Source: a bacterium EF100-94H03 bin56
GTDB taxonomy: Bacteria; Pseudomonadota; Alphaproteobacteria; SP197
NCBI GenBank assembly: GCA_002238685.1
Contig: MPMV01000027.1
Span: forward strand, 1-58,263
Reading direction: 5' to 3'
DNA length: 58,263 bases
Both the position numbers and the translations under genes were made by a program. Shown here in pieces: positions 38,106-47,752 of this stretch; the stretch's first letter is position 1; every line of letters starts with the position of its first letter. A model generated the notes under the pieces. It was given only the letters and a program-made list of their open reading frames with translations, was not told the origin of the DNA and did not search any database.

Positions 38106-39620
38106 ATGACCAGATTGAACAAACTTTCCGCACTTGCGGCAGTCGTGGCCCTGTCGGGCGGGCTTGCTGCGTGCGGCGGCGGGTCGTCCAAGACGACTGG
38201 CATGGACGAGATGGAGATGGAGCCAGAGCTGACGGATCAGCAGGTTTGCGAAATGGCTGGCGGCCGTTGGAATGACGACATGTCCTGCACGGATTCCGCG
38301 GGGTTGGCGGCCGAAGTAAAGGCGGCGACCGCAGCAGCAGCTACGAAGGAAACGGCCATTGGCGAGGAGGCCGAGCAGGAAACCGAAGCCGGTCTCGGTG
38401 GCAGCGCTGTTACTGCCACCGGTAACGCCGAAGGCGCTTACAATGCCACCGTTGCGGCTGATGGCATGGTTACGGTCACCGTGGAAGGCGCCGACGACGA
38501 CGCCGACGAGGATTTCGTACAGGCCATGGACCTGGGCCACGGTTCCACCATGCACACCCGCACGATGGACGCCGATAGTGACGGCAATGTGGTGCAGGAA
38601 ATCGCGATCGTCACCACCAACAGGGACGCGCCTGTGCCGGTGGCGTTTGCGAAGTTCGAAGTTACGGCTATGGACGGAATGACGACGACACCTCAAGCGT
38701 TGGATACGTCCACCAACACGGAGAACGATACTCCAACAGCCACGAATGAAGCTCTCGCGGTCGCTCAGAACGCAGCCACTTACGCGCTGGTCAAGTCGAG
38801 TGGCTTTAGCGCCACCGGTACGGGCGAACTGTCCTTCGATGGCGACGATCCGGCTGACGACGAGGACGCGGCATACATGACCGATGGCACCTACAACGGC
38901 GCCATGGGCACATACATGTGCAATGGCGGCGCGACCGGTTGCACGGTCACGCTCGGCGCTGATGGGATCACCGCCATGAGCGCTGGATGGGTCTTCACGC
39001 CCGACGAGGGTGCTACCTCCGACCAGCCGGACTACGACTACCTGACCTATGGCGTCTGGCTGCAGAAGACGACCGATGCGGACGGTGCGGACACGTACAA
39101 CGAGGTCCAGACCTTCGCGATGTCGTCGATGAACGCCTCTGATGGTGGCACGCTTGATGACGTCAATGGCAGTGCCTCTTACAGCGGTGGTGCCACGGGC
39201 GTCTATGTGCGGCACGTCTACAGCGCAGGTGGCGGCGAGCTCGAATCGAGCACCTCCGGCCACTTCAGGGCGATGGCCAATCTCACGGCTCACTTCGGTG
39301 GCGGGTCCATTCCTGCGGACGACCACAACACCGTTACCGGCATGATCAGAAACTTCATGCTGTCGGGCGGTGAGGCGAACGATTGGTCCGTGGCCCTGAA
39401 GGGCACCCGTGCCGATGGTGCCAACATGATCACGGGCACGGCCAACGGCGGTGGAGCTGAGGCCATGTTCAGCGGAACGTACTATGGTGCGGTCACGGCC
39501 GATACCGACGGTACGGACGAAAATGAGAGTGTGTACCCGTCCTCTGTTGCTGGTGAGTTCAACGCCAACTTCAGCAACGGTACTGTTGCCGGAGCGTTCG
39601 GCGCCACGCAAGACGAGTAG
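38106..39620 (+). CDS. TbpB-like surface lipoprotein, probable Slam substrate
   Basis: A 504-residue lipoprotein. The signal peptide ends in LSGGLAAC (Cys about 22) followed by GGGSS and an acidic linker containing a cysteine pair (DQQVCEMAGGRWNDDMSC). The C-terminal half shows repeated beta-strand text with the TbpB-barrel signature LTAHFGGGSIPADDHNTVTG and the closing VAGEFNANFSNGTVAGAFGA. The gene precedes a Slam homologue on the same strand. TbpB-like lipoproteins beside Slam genes are normally its exported clients, so surface display is the likely fate. Two group II introns now separate the genes. Ligand unknown. Confidence 0.82.
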   Translation: MTRLNKLSALAAVVALSGGLAACGGGSSKTTGMDEMEMEPELTDQQVCEMAGGRWNDDMSCTDSAGLAAEVKAATAAAATKETAIGEEAEQETEAGLGGSAVTATGNAEGAYNATVAADGMVTVTVEGADDDADEDFVQAMDLGHGSTMHTRTMDADSDGNVVQEIAIVTTNRDAPVPVAFAKFEVTAMDGMTTTPQALDTSTNTENDTPTATNEALAVAQNAATYALVKSSGFSATGTGELSFDGDDPADDEDAAYMTDGTYNGAMGTYMCNGGATGCTVTLGADGITAMSAGWVFTPDEGATSDQPDYDYLTYGVWLQKTTDADGADTYNEVQTFAMSSMNASDGGTLDDVNGSASYSGGATGVYVRHVYSAGGGELESSTSGHFRAMANLTAHFGGGSIPADDHNTVTGMIRNFMLSGGEANDWSVALKGTRADGANMITGTANGGGAEAMFSGTYYGAVTADTDGTDENESVYPSSVAGEFNANFSNGTVAGAFGATQDE

Positions 39621-39684
39621 AAGAAGACCAAGTTGGTCCGGAACCTTTCGTCGAGGTTCCGACCATCTGGATCGGACTTTTGGA

Positions 39685-39711
39685 AGAGGGTGGCACGTGG
39701 TGCCACCCTCT
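39685..39711 (+). terminator. Intrinsic terminator of the TbpB-like lipoprotein gene
   Basis: AGAGGGTGGCAC, loop GTG, GTGCCACCCTCT is a perfect 12-bp stem followed by CTTCTT. The tandem group II introns begin 10 bp after the stem, a position favoured by terminator-targeting introns. Confidence 0.85.
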
Positions 39712-40125
39712 CTTCTTGGTGTGCCGAGCATGATCGACAGCTCGGAGGTGTAAGTCCTCTATCCAGCCCGATGGCGGCGAAGGATTAGCGAAGCGCAAGG
39801 GCGTCGTTGCGAAGCGGGGTCTGAAGGAAGCGTGGAGCAAAGCCGCGACCCGATGGACAAGAACCGGATACGAGGCCTACCCGGCCGGACGAGCGGGCCA
39901 ATGATCGCGAAGTCCAGAGCCATCAAGGGCCGGGGTGGTAAATTCGGCGGGTGCGCGGTGAAGGCGGTCGGTCTTACCTCGGGAGGTCTGCGTCGTGTCT
40001 GGAAGTCCCGGACTGAGCGGTTCCGCAAGGGCCGTGATTGCGGCGCAGAAGTCAGCAGAAGGCATAGTAGCCGGCTTGCCGGTGAAGGCCTGAACGATGG
40101 ACAGGGCTACCAGGACGGCACGCTC

Positions 40126-41514
40126 ATGCGGACCAGGCGGCAGAACATCCAGTTGGAACTGGCCTTGGAGCCGGCGTCGAAGGGTGAAGCCCGGAGCGCC
40201 GGCCGCCAAGGGACCGAAGCCCGCATGGCGCGCGTCGCGCCCGAACGCCCGGCGGCCGGGCAGGGACCGTCGATGGAGGCGGTTATCCAGCCCGGCAATT
40301 TGAGGAAGGCGCTGGCGCGTGTCCGGCGCAACAAGGGGGCGCCCGGCATCGACGGCATGACCGTCGATGATTTGGGTGACCACCTGAAAGGCCATTGGCC
40401 TGAGATCAGGTCCCGGCTTCTTGATGGCACCTACACCCCGCAGCCGGTGCGGCGGGTGGAGATACCGAAAGCATCGGGCGGGGTTCGTCCGCTCGGCGTG
40501 CCCACGGTGCTCGACCGCTTCATCCAGCAGGCGGTGATGCAGGTGCTGCAGGAGGAGTGGGACCCCAGCTTCTCGGACGCGAGCTACGGGTTCCGGCCCG
40601 GACGCTCAGCTCATCAGGCGGTCAAGTGCGCGCAGGAGCATATCAGCGCGGGCTTTGGCGTCGTGGTCGACCTTGACCTCGAAAAGTTCTTCGACCGGGT
40701 CAATCACGACATCCTGATGGGTCTGGTGGCCAAACGGGTGGCCGACAAACGCCTGCTCAGGCTGCTTCGCGGCTTTCTGACCGCGGGCGTGCTGGAAGGT
40801 GGGCTGGTTGGCCCAAGTACCAAGGGAGTCCCGCAGGGTGGGCCGCTCTCGCCGATTCTGTCGAATCTGATGCTCGACGTTCTGGACAAGGAACTGGAGA
40901 AGCGCGGCCACCGCTTTGTGCGCTACGCCGACGACTGCAACATCTACGTGCGGTCTCGACGGGCGGGCGAGCGGGTCATGGCGAGCGTGACCGACTTCCT
41001 CGCCCGGCGGCTCAAGCTGACGGTGAACGCAGACAAGAGCGCGGTGGACCGTCCGGCGGCGCGGGCATTCCTGGGCTTCAGCGTCACGGCCGGGCGGACG
41101 CCCAGACGGCGCATCGCACCGCAAGCGCTCGTCCGGTTCAAGACCCGGGTCCGGGAACTGACGCGCTGTACGAAGGGCGTCAGCCTCACCCGTCTCGTTA
41201 CGGAGCTGTCCCGCTACCTCATCGGGTGGCGGGGCTACTTCGGCTTCTGCGAGACCCCTTCGGTGTTGCGCCGCCTCGACCGATGGGTCAGACGGAGGCT
41301 CCGCGCCATCGTCTGGCGGCACTGGAAGCGCGGACGCACCCGCTTTGCGGCGCTGCGCCGTCTCGGCGTCAACAAGCACTTGGCGGCGAAAACCGCCGGC
41401 AGCGCCTGTGGCCCATGGCGGCTCAGCAACAGCCCCGCGCTCTCCTACGCGCTGCCCAACGCCTTCTTCACCCGGCTTGGTCTCCCCTCTCTGGCGAACC
41501 ATGCCTTGGCTTAA
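40126..41514 (+). CDS. ltrA: Group II intron reverse transcriptase/maturase (intact)
   Basis: A 462-residue maturase inside intron 2. Reverse transcriptase blocks run in order: RRNKGAPGIDGMTVDDLGDH, RPLGVPTVLDRFIQQAVMQV, SYGFRPGRSAHQAV, VVDLDLEKFFDRVNHDILM (first catalytic aspartate), GVPQGGPLSPILSNLMLDVL and FVRYADDCNIYV (YADD). The maturase region ends with RYLIGWRGYFGFCETPSVL and a basic tail. No HNH endonuclease is seen. The frame is open from 39832, but that part overlaps ribozyme sequence; ATG 40126 is chosen from the family N-terminus (IQLELALEP) and has no strong ribosome binding site. Confidence 0.9.
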   Translation: MRTRRQNIQLELALEPASKGEARSAGRQGTEARMARVAPERPAAGQGPSMEAVIQPGNLRKALARVRRNKGAPGIDGMTVDDLGDHLKGHWPEIRSRLLDGTYTPQPVRRVEIPKASGGVRPLGVPTVLDRFIQQAVMQVLQEEWDPSFSDASYGFRPGRSAHQAVKCAQEHISAGFGVVVDLDLEKFFDRVNHDILMGLVAKRVADKRLLRLLRGFLTAGVLEGGLVGPSTKGVPQGGPLSPILSNLMLDVLDKELEKRGHRFVRYADDCNIYVRSRRAGERVMASVTDFLARRLKLTVNADKSAVDRPAARAFLGFSVTAGRTPRRRIAPQALVRFKTRVRELTRCTKGVSLTRLVTELSRYLIGWRGYFGFCETPSVLRRLDRWVRRRLRAIVWRHWKRGRTRFAALRRLGVNKHLAAKTAGSACGPWRLSNSPALSYALPNAFFTRLGLPSLANHALA

Positions 41515-41521
41515 ATCCATT

Positions 41522-41555
41522 GAACCGCCGTGTACGGACCCGTATGCACGGTGGT
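41522..41555 (+). ncRNA. Group II intron domain V (intron 2)
   Basis: GAACCGCCGTG and its pairing CACGGTGGT enclose an inner stem TACGGACCCGTA. The equivalent hairpin of the second copy lies at about 43398-43431 with compensating changes. Confidence 0.7.
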
Positions 41556-41596
41556 GTGGGAGGGGTGAAGCCGTGAGGCTTCCCCCTATCCCGATT

Positions 41597-43471
41597 GTGC
41601 CGAGCATGATCGACAGCTCAGAGGCAAGTCCTCTATCCAACCCGATGGCGGCGAAGGATTAACGAAGCGCAAGGGCGTAGTCGTGAGGCGGGGTCTGAAA
41701 GAAGCGTGGAGCTAAGCCGCGACCCGATGGACAAGAACCGGATACGAGGCCTACCCGGCCGGACGAGCGAGCCAATGATCGCGAAGTCCGGAGCCATCAA
41801 GGGCCGGGATGGTGAATTCGGCGGGTGTGCGGTGAAGGCGGTTGAACTTACCTCGGGAGGTCTGCGTCGTTTCCGGAAGTCCCGGACTGAGCGGCTCCGC
41901 AAGGGCCGCGATTGCGGCGCAGAAGTCAGCAGAAGGCATAGTAACCGGTCCGCCGGTGAAGGCCTGAACGATGGACAGGGTTACCAGGACGGTACGCTCA
42001 TGCGGACCAAGCGGAAGAACATCCAGTTGGAACTGGCCTTGGAGCCGGAGGCGAAGGGTGAAGCCCGGAGCGCCGGAGGCCGAGGGACCGAAGCCTGCGT
42101 GGCGCGTGCCGAACCCGAACACCCGGTGGCCGAGCAAGGTGTCTCGATGGAGGCGGTGGTTGAGCCCGGCATTTTGAAAAAGGCGCGTGCGCGTGTCCGG
42201 GGTAACAAGGGGGCGCCCGGCTTCGACGGGATGACGGTCGATGATCTGGGCGATCACCTGAAGGCCCACTGGCCCGAGATCAAGTTCCGGCTCCTCGACG
42301 GCATGTACACGCCGCAGCCGGTGCGGCGTGTCGAGACACCGAAGGCATCGGGCGGTACGTGCTGGCTTGGTGTGCCCACGGTGCTCGACCGCTTCATCCA
42401 GCAGGTAGCGATGCAGGTGTTGCAGGGGGACTGGGACCCCAGCTTCTCGGACGCGAGCTACGGATTCCGGCTCGGACGCTCCGCCCATCAGGCGGTCAAG
42501 TGTGCGCAGGAGCATATCAGCGAGGGCTTTGGCATCGTGGTCGACCTCGATCTCGAAGAGTTCTTCGACCGGGTCAATCACGACATTGAGATGGGTCTGG
42601 TGGCAAAACGGGTGGCCGACAAACGCCTGCTCAGGCTGATCCGCGGCTTTCTGACCGCGGGTGTGCTGGAAGGTGGGCTGGTTGGCCCGAGCACCAAGGG
42701 AGTCCCGCAGGATGGGCCGCTTTCGCCGATTCTGTCGAACCTGATGCTTGATGTCCTGGACAAGGAACTGGAGAAGCGCGGTCACCGCTTTGTGCGCTAC
42801 GCCGACGACTGCAACATCTATGTGCGGTCCCAGCGGGCGCGCGAGCGGGTCATGCCAAGCGTATCCGACTTCCTCGCCCGGCGGCTCAAGCTGACGGTGA
42901 ACGCAGACAAGAGCGCGGTGGACCACCCGGCGGCACGGGCATTCCTGGACTTCAGCCTCACCGCCGGGCGGACGCCCAGGCGGCGCATCGCACCGCAAGC
43001 GCCCGTCCGGTTCAAGACCCGAGTCCGGGAACTGACGCGCTGTACGAAGGGCGTCAGCCTCACCCGTCTCTCTACGGAGCTGTCGCGCTACCTCATCGGG
43101 TGGCGGGGCTACTTCGGCTTCTGTGCGAGACCTCTTCGGTGCTGCGCCGCCTCGACCAATGGGTCGGACGGAGGCTCCGCGCCATCGTCTGGCGGCAATG
43201 GAAGCGCGGACGCACCCGTTTCGCGGCGCTACGCCGCCTTGGTGTCAACAAGCACTTGGCCGCGAAAACCGCCGGCAGCGCCCGTGGCCCATGGCGGCTC
43301 AGCCACAGCCCCGCGCTCTCCTACGCGCTGCCCAACGCCTTCTTCACCCGGCTTGGTCTCCCCTCTCTGGCGAACCATGCCTTGGCTCAAATCCATTGAA
43401 CCGCCGAGTACGGACCCGTACGCTCGGTGGTGTGGGAGGGATGGAGCCGCGAGGCTTCCCCCTATCCCGAT
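41597..43471 (+). mobile_element. Group II intron 3 (second of tandem pair, decaying)
   Basis: A second 1875-bp intron of the same family, starting GTGCCGAGC at 41597 and ending CCCGAT at 43471. It differs from its neighbour by scattered substitutions and small indels and carries a broken maturase gene. Its ends and domain V are still recognisable, so it could perhaps splice with the maturase of the intact copy. Only one base separates the two elements. Confidence 0.85.
42000..43399 (+). pseudogene. ltrA: Group II intron maturase, inactivated copy
   Basis: The reading frame follows the intact copy but carries damaging changes. The GVPQGGPLSP block has become GVPQDGPLSP, VRPLGVPTV has become TCWLGVPTV, FRPGRSAHQ has become FRLGRSAHQ, and FLGFS has become FLDFS. 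Two extra bases near 43123 (CTGTGCGAG against CTGCGAG) shift the frame, so the C-terminal thumb/maturase end is read in another frame to 43399. YADD is retained. Inactive as an enzyme in my judgement. Confidence 0.85.
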
Positions 43472-43521
43472 TTCACCCCATTGCGACGTCCTGGATGTCG
43501 CCGACTGTGCTATGAGGCGCA

Positions 43522-44895
43522 ATGCTCTCTTCTTCCGCATCACCCTGCCGCGCGCTGGCGCTTGCCGCCTGTCTCCTCTTCGCCCTGCTTTCAGCGCCCC
43601 ACGCCGGGGCGCAGTCCTCCGACGCTGACGCCGCGGTCGAGGCGCCAAGCCCGCAGGAGTTGATCGACGCCGGACGGTTCGAGGAAGCCTTTACCCTGCT
43701 GCAGCCCCGACTCCTCGAGGAGACGGTCGAGCCCAACACGCTGTTCCTCTACGGCCTCGCGGCGGTCGGGGCGGCTCAGCGCCCTGGCCGCACCGAGGAG
43801 GATCGTGATGCCCTGCTGGGCGAGGCGATCGCCGCCTTCCACACCATGCTGGTCCACGATCCGAACTTGGTGCGGGTGCGCCTAGAGCTGGCCCGCGCCT
43901 TCTTCCTCAAAGGCGAGGACGAACTCGCCCGGAGGCATTTCGAACACGTGCTGGCGGGCGAGCCGCCCGAAGCGGTGGCCGACAATGTCAACGTCTTCCT
44001 CGCCGAGATTCGCGCACGCAAGCGCTGGAGCTTCAATCTGGGTTTCGCGGTGGCGCCGGACACCAACATCGGCGGCACGTCCGACGAGCGCACCATCACC
44101 ATCTTCGGCCTGCCGTTCGAGCGGGACGCAGAAGAGCTGACCAGGTCGGGCATCGGCCTGTCGTTCTGGGGTGGAGCGGAGTACCAGGCGCCGGTCTCCG
44201 ACAGTCTGCGCATCCGCGCCGGCGCGCAGGCATCTCGGCGGGAGTACGCCCGCTCCGACTTCGACCAGCACTTCGTTGCCCTCCATCTCGGCCCGCGCTG
44301 GCTTCTTGATGCCTCGACAGAGGCGAGCCTTCTGGCGAGCGCCCGGCAGCGCTGGTCCAGCGCGCCCGACTACCATGACCTGGGCGTCCGTCTCGAGGCC
44401 GCCCACCGGCTGGGCCCGCGGGTGACCGCCAGCGCCCAGACATCGTGGCACGACCGCCGCTACCGCACCCGGACACACCTGGACGGTCCGGTCTGGGATG
44501 CGACCCTGCGCGGCTCATGGGTGGTCACACCGACGGTGCGGGCCGACGTCTCTGGTGGCTACGCGCAACAGCGGCCGAAGGCCCGGAACGAGCGTCACCG
44601 CGGCCGGTGGCTCGGCACGGGGATCACCGTGGCCCTCCCCTTGGGCTTCACGGTCGGCGGCAGCGCGGAGATGCGCTGGACGGACTACGAGCGGGGCTGG
44701 TTCCCCTTCGTCGCCGACAACGGCCCTCGCGAGGACCGCACCAGGTCCTACAGGCTTTCCGCCTTCAACCGGGCGGTGACCCTGCTTGGCTTCAGCCCCG
44801 AGCTCGCGGTCGTCCGAGAGACCCGCGACAGCAACGCCCAGCTCCACGGCTACAGCCGCACCTCGGGCGAACTGCGCTTTGTCCAGCAGTTCTAG
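43522..44895 (+). CDS. Surface lipoprotein assembly modifier (Slam)
   Basis: A 457-residue outer-membrane protein of the Slam (DUF560) family, which moves lipoproteins such as TbpB to the cell surface. A Sec signal peptide (CRALALAACLLFALLSAPHA, cleavage near residue 30) precedes TPR-like helices (about 45-150: PQELIDAGRFEEAFTLLQ, LVRVRLELARAFFLKGEDEL, ARRHFEHVLAG). A beta-barrel follows from about 165, starting RARKRWSFNLGFAVAPDTNI. It ends in GELRFVQQF with the expected terminal phenylalanine. Its upstream neighbour on the same strand, across the two introns, is the TbpB-like lipoprotein, the probable client. Decayed copies of its 3' end lie at 46.4 and 47.6 kb. Confidence 0.87.
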   Translation: MLSSSASPCRALALAACLLFALLSAPHAGAQSSDADAAVEAPSPQELIDAGRFEEAFTLLQPRLLEETVEPNTLFLYGLAAVGAAQRPGRTEEDRDALLGEAIAAFHTMLVHDPNLVRVRLELARAFFLKGEDELARRHFEHVLAGEPPEAVADNVNVFLAEIRARKRWSFNLGFAVAPDTNIGGTSDERTITIFGLPFERDAEELTRSGIGLSFWGGAEYQAPVSDSLRIRAGAQASRREYARSDFDQHFVALHLGPRWLLDASTEASLLASARQRWSSAPDYHDLGVRLEAAHRLGPRVTASAQTSWHDRRYRTRTHLDGPVWDATLRGSWVVTPTVRADVSGGYAQQRPKARNERHRGRWLGTGITVALPLGFTVGGSAEMRWTDYERGWFPFVADNGPREDRTRSYRLSAFNRAVTLLGFSPELAVVRETRDSNAQLHGYSRTSGELRFVQQF

Positions 44896-44926
44896 GGCAT
44901 CGGCGCCGCACTCCTCGCCGATGCCC
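44895..44926 (+). terminator. Intrinsic terminator after Slam
   Basis: GGGCATCGGCG and CGCCGATGCCC form a perfect 11-bp stem with a 10-nt loop, starting at the last base of the stop codon. The U-tract is weak (CTGCCC). Confidence 0.65.
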
Positions 44927-45062
44927 CTGCCCGACGGCAGCGTGATTCCAAGATCACTGTACGTACTCGCCGCGACGAAGGTGGAGGCGATCTGTGAGAC
45001 TACGCTACGTCCTGCCATGAGTTTGGTGGCTGTAAGGACGGGGGAGCAACAAACCCGGGGAC

Positions 45063-45176
45063 ATGACAATTCAAACGCGCGATTTTCCGGAGCGCGGGCT
45101 CAAGCAGACGGTCAACGCGCTGAGAGGTCGTCTGGTGGAGTTCGGGGCCGTCGCGTCGCAGGCCCTCAATTTCTGA
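45063..45176 (+). other. Short open frame before the DUF3187 gene
   Basis: An ATG-initiated 37-residue frame reads TIQTRDFPERGLKQTVNALR followed by LVEFGAVASQALNF. It ends right at the start of the next gene. It could be the tail of a lost gene or a small leader. I do not recognise it. Confidence 0.25.
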
Positions 45177-46233
45177 ATGCCCACAGGCAGCAGGGCCACA
45201 CTGATGCAGGGAATTCTCCGCCTATCCGGGCGCTTCGTCCAGCCTGTCCGAAAGCTCATTTTGGCGTTGTCCTGCGTTCTGCCGTGGGCGGCCGTGTTCG
45301 GCGCGGCGTCTGCGGAGGACCAATGTGATGGTGCGGTGCCGCGGCGCATCGAGAATCTCAACCCGTTCCATTTCCCCGGTATGCCGGCATCGTTCGACGC
45401 GTGCGTGTTGCGGTCGGACGAGACAGAGCTGATTCTGTCGTTCGACGCCGCCTCGCATCTGGTCGCGGCTCTTCGAACGGGGAACGGCTGTTGATCGACG
45501 GCGAGACCTACAGGCCAGCGCTCGTCGCCAAGAGCGGAATGGGGCAAGGATCGGAGCTCTGTATCGAGCTGTCCGCCGTCTCGCACATGGCGGGCGCATT
45601 CGACGGGTTCATCGAGTCTTGGCACGACGTCTTCGGCCGTCCCCAAGGTGGTCGTGACGCCGCTCCCCGCAACCAGCTCGCGCAAGGACGGGAGGAGCCG
45701 CGCGGATATTGGCCGCAGCATCTTCTCGCCCGGGGACGTCGCACTGGGAATTGGCCGGGCGGTGGCGTTTCCGGTGAACGACGGATTGGTATTACGGGCA
45801 GCGGTGACACTGCCGACGGGCGATGCGACCGCGCTCGCCGGGGGCGTCTCCGCGGCCGTGTGGGCAGAGACCTCGGGGAGGCTGTTCGGTCCGGGCAGCT
45901 CGCGCGCCTGGCTCTACGGCGTGACGCTTGGAGGACTTGTCGCGTCCCCACCTCCGGTACTGGCGCGCGGGTGGAGACTGGTTGCGTTCGGTCGTCTGGG
46001 CGTGACCTGGCGGCTTCTCGCCGCCCTCGCCCTCAAGGTGCAGGTGGATGCGAATTCGTCCCGCTATCGGTCCGAGGCGGCACCGCTCGGCGGTCCGGCG
46101 GTGATGATCGGTATGGGAGGCACGGTGAAGCTCGGCGCGCGCGACGCTGGAGATCGCCGTCGTTGAGGACGACGGCTTGAACCGAGCGGCGCCGGATTTC
46201 GGGGTACATGTCGTCTTGCGTTGGAGGATGTAG
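45177..46233 (+). pseudogene. DUF3187-family outer-membrane protein, broken by three frameshifts
   Basis: Four pieces in alternating frames together give one DUF3187 protein. The pieces are a hydrophobic signal and NPFHFPGMPASFDACVLRSD (frame from 45177 to about 45480), ERLLIDGETYRPALVAKSG with GFIESWHDVFGRPQGGRD (to about 45680), DIGRSIFSPGDVALGIGRAV with LRAAVTLPTGDATALAGG (to about 46140), and ATLEIAVVEDDGLNRAAPDF ending VVLRWRM at 46233. The family is a barrel-like outer-membrane protein of unknown function. Without the three breaks the gene would be of normal length (about 350 residues). Confidence 0.7.
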
Positions 46234-46355
46234 GGGCCGGTTCCGGCGTTGCCGGCGCGAGTCGGCTCCCGGCCGCCACGCGGCCGGTTCTTCGACCGGC
46301 GGGATCTTGGCCCTGGAGTGCTTTGCGTACCCCAGTGCGTCCTCCACCTCATGCC

Positions 46356-46779
46356 CAGCGCTGCCGAACGCGAATCCGTCTGGGCGGCTCGGTGTGGGAC
46401 GCGTCGCTACGCGGCGCGTGGATGGAGAAGCCCAAGGTGCGGCTCGACCTCTCCGGCGGCTACGCGCAGCAGTGTTCGAAGGTCCGCCACGAGCGTCGCC
46501 GCGGCCGGTAGTTCGGCACGGGAGTTACCGTTGCCCTTCCCCAAGGCTTCTCCGTCGACGGCAGCGCGGAGATGAGCCGGCCAGTCTACGAGCGGGACCG
46601 GTTCCCCTTCGTCGCCGCCAACGTGCGAGGACCGCACCCGGTTCTACAGGCTTCCCGCCTACAACCGGGCGCTGACCCTGCCGGAGCTCAGTCCCGAACT
46701 CGCGGTCGTTCGCGAGACTCGCGACAATGCCCAGCTCCACGGCTACCGCCGCGCCTCGGCCTCGTCGATTGCCCCATAG
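46356..46779 (+). pseudogene. Slam C-terminal barrel fragment 1
   Basis: The reading RTRIRLGGSVWDASLRGAWM, then VRLDLSGGYAQQCSKVRHER, an in-frame stop, FGTGVTVALPQGFSVDGSAE and SPELAVVRETRDNAQLHGYR follows the Slam protein at 43522-44895 closely over its last 140 residues. It contains a nonsense codon (Trp to stop at 46509) and frameshifts. The N-terminal TPR part is missing. Confidence 0.8.
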
Positions 46780-46834
46780 CATCTACTTTGGATGACATTG
46801 GGCGGCCAAATTGGGGGTATTCTGCAACAAGGCG

Positions 46835-47044
46835 TCAGTCGACGAGCGTGACAGTCCCGGCGGCTGTCTTTCCGTCCCGTCCGGGCACAATTTCGAAAGA
46901 CACCTTCTGGCCTTCGTGCAACTCGGCAAGGCCGGAATGCTCGAGGGCGCTGATATGGACGAATATGTCCTTGGAGCCGTCCTCCGGTTCGATGAAACCG
47001 TAACCCTTGGACGTGTTGAACCACTTGACATTGCCGACGGGCAT
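46835..47044 (-). CDS. cspA: Cold-shock protein, CspA family
   Basis: A 69-residue single-domain RNA/DNA-binding protein. The RNP1 motif KGYGFIEPE and RNP2 motif DIFVHISAL are both present, as is the N-terminal [11 protein letters not shown] and the closing [12 protein letters not shown]. It would act as an RNA chaperone in the cytoplasm. The start codon at 47044 is preceded by GGGAGAGGAT. It lies between two Slam fragments on the opposite strand. The product is complete. Confidence 0.95.
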   Translation of the reverse strand: MPVGNVKWFNTSKGYGFIEPEDGSKDIFVHISALEHSGLAELHEGQKVSFEIVPGRDGKTAAGTVTLVD

Positions 47045-47589
47045 ATCCTCTCCCTTTCGCGGTGGTTGATGCGAGTCGCCGCGACCATACAGGCAAGCGC
47101 CGGATGTGCAAGCGCTTGGACTGTCCGGGCTCCGGCGACGCTACGTCGGCATGTCGACGTGCGATGCTCCAGACGGCACTGACGCGCCAACGTCCGGGAC
47201 GCTCAGAGACCGCGGTAGCCGAGCATCCGGCAGCGGGCAGTTGTGTCCTGCCCGGAGAGGGCCACTCGGGCTCGTCGGGGTTTGGCGGCGTCCGTGCCGT
47301 CGGTTCGCCTTCGCTGGGGCCCATGCCGTGGTTCCCGGTTGCCTGATTGCGGACCGCGAAGAAATCGAGGCAGCGCATGTGTGAAAGGTCGGGCACGATC
47401 CCGGTCGGTGAGCGTGTCTCAATGCCGTGCGGTCGAACGCGACGCAGCCGTCCGGACAGCCTATGGTCGTCGGGAGCAGGCCCGTCGCGGCGGACTCAAT
47501 GGCCAGCCATCGTGCGTGCTACTTCGCTCGTTGCAAAGGAGGCGCCTGCCGGTTGTGGGCTCGAAGTGCGCGCCGCAGCGGGCGCAAGG
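47045..47589. other. Degraded stretch between cspA and a Slam remnant
   Basis: No gene could be supported. The first bases hold the cspA promoter and 5' leader. Confidence 0.3.
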
Positions 47590-47682
47590 CCGCCCCGGGT
47601 CCACGAGACCCGCGGCAGCAACACCCAGTTCCACGCCAATCGCCGCACTTCGGGCGAACTGCGCTTCGTGCGGCAACCTTGA
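47590..47682 (+). pseudogene. Slam C-terminal fragment 2
   Basis: VHETRGSNTQFHANRRTSGE followed by LRFVRQP and a stop corresponds to the last 30 residues of the intact Slam (VRETRDSNAQLHGYSRTSGE and LRFVQQF). Nothing more of the gene is recognisable upstream. Confidence 0.7.
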
Positions 47683-47752
47683 TGGCGGACATACGTCTCT
47701 TCCGGCATTCAGCCGCCTCCTTGCGGCGGCAGGAGTCGCTGCGAGCCACTCG

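Larger units (their letters stand above)
39721..41595 (+). mobile_element. Group II intron 2 (first of tandem pair)
   Basis: A 1875-bp intron starting GTGCCGAGC at 39721 and ending CCCGAT at 41595. It contains an intact reverse transcriptase gene and a domain V hairpin at about 41522-41555 (GAACCGCCGTGTACGG and its partner). A nearly identical element of the same length begins one base further on. It is of a different type from intron 1 at 9335, judged by its ends and its maturase sequence. Confidence 0.85.

Noticed and set aside
37944..39731. Minus-strand open frame of 595 codons opposite the TbpB-like lipoprotein
   Set aside because: The lipoprotein on the plus strand has signal peptide, lipobox and family barrel; the antisense frame has none of these.
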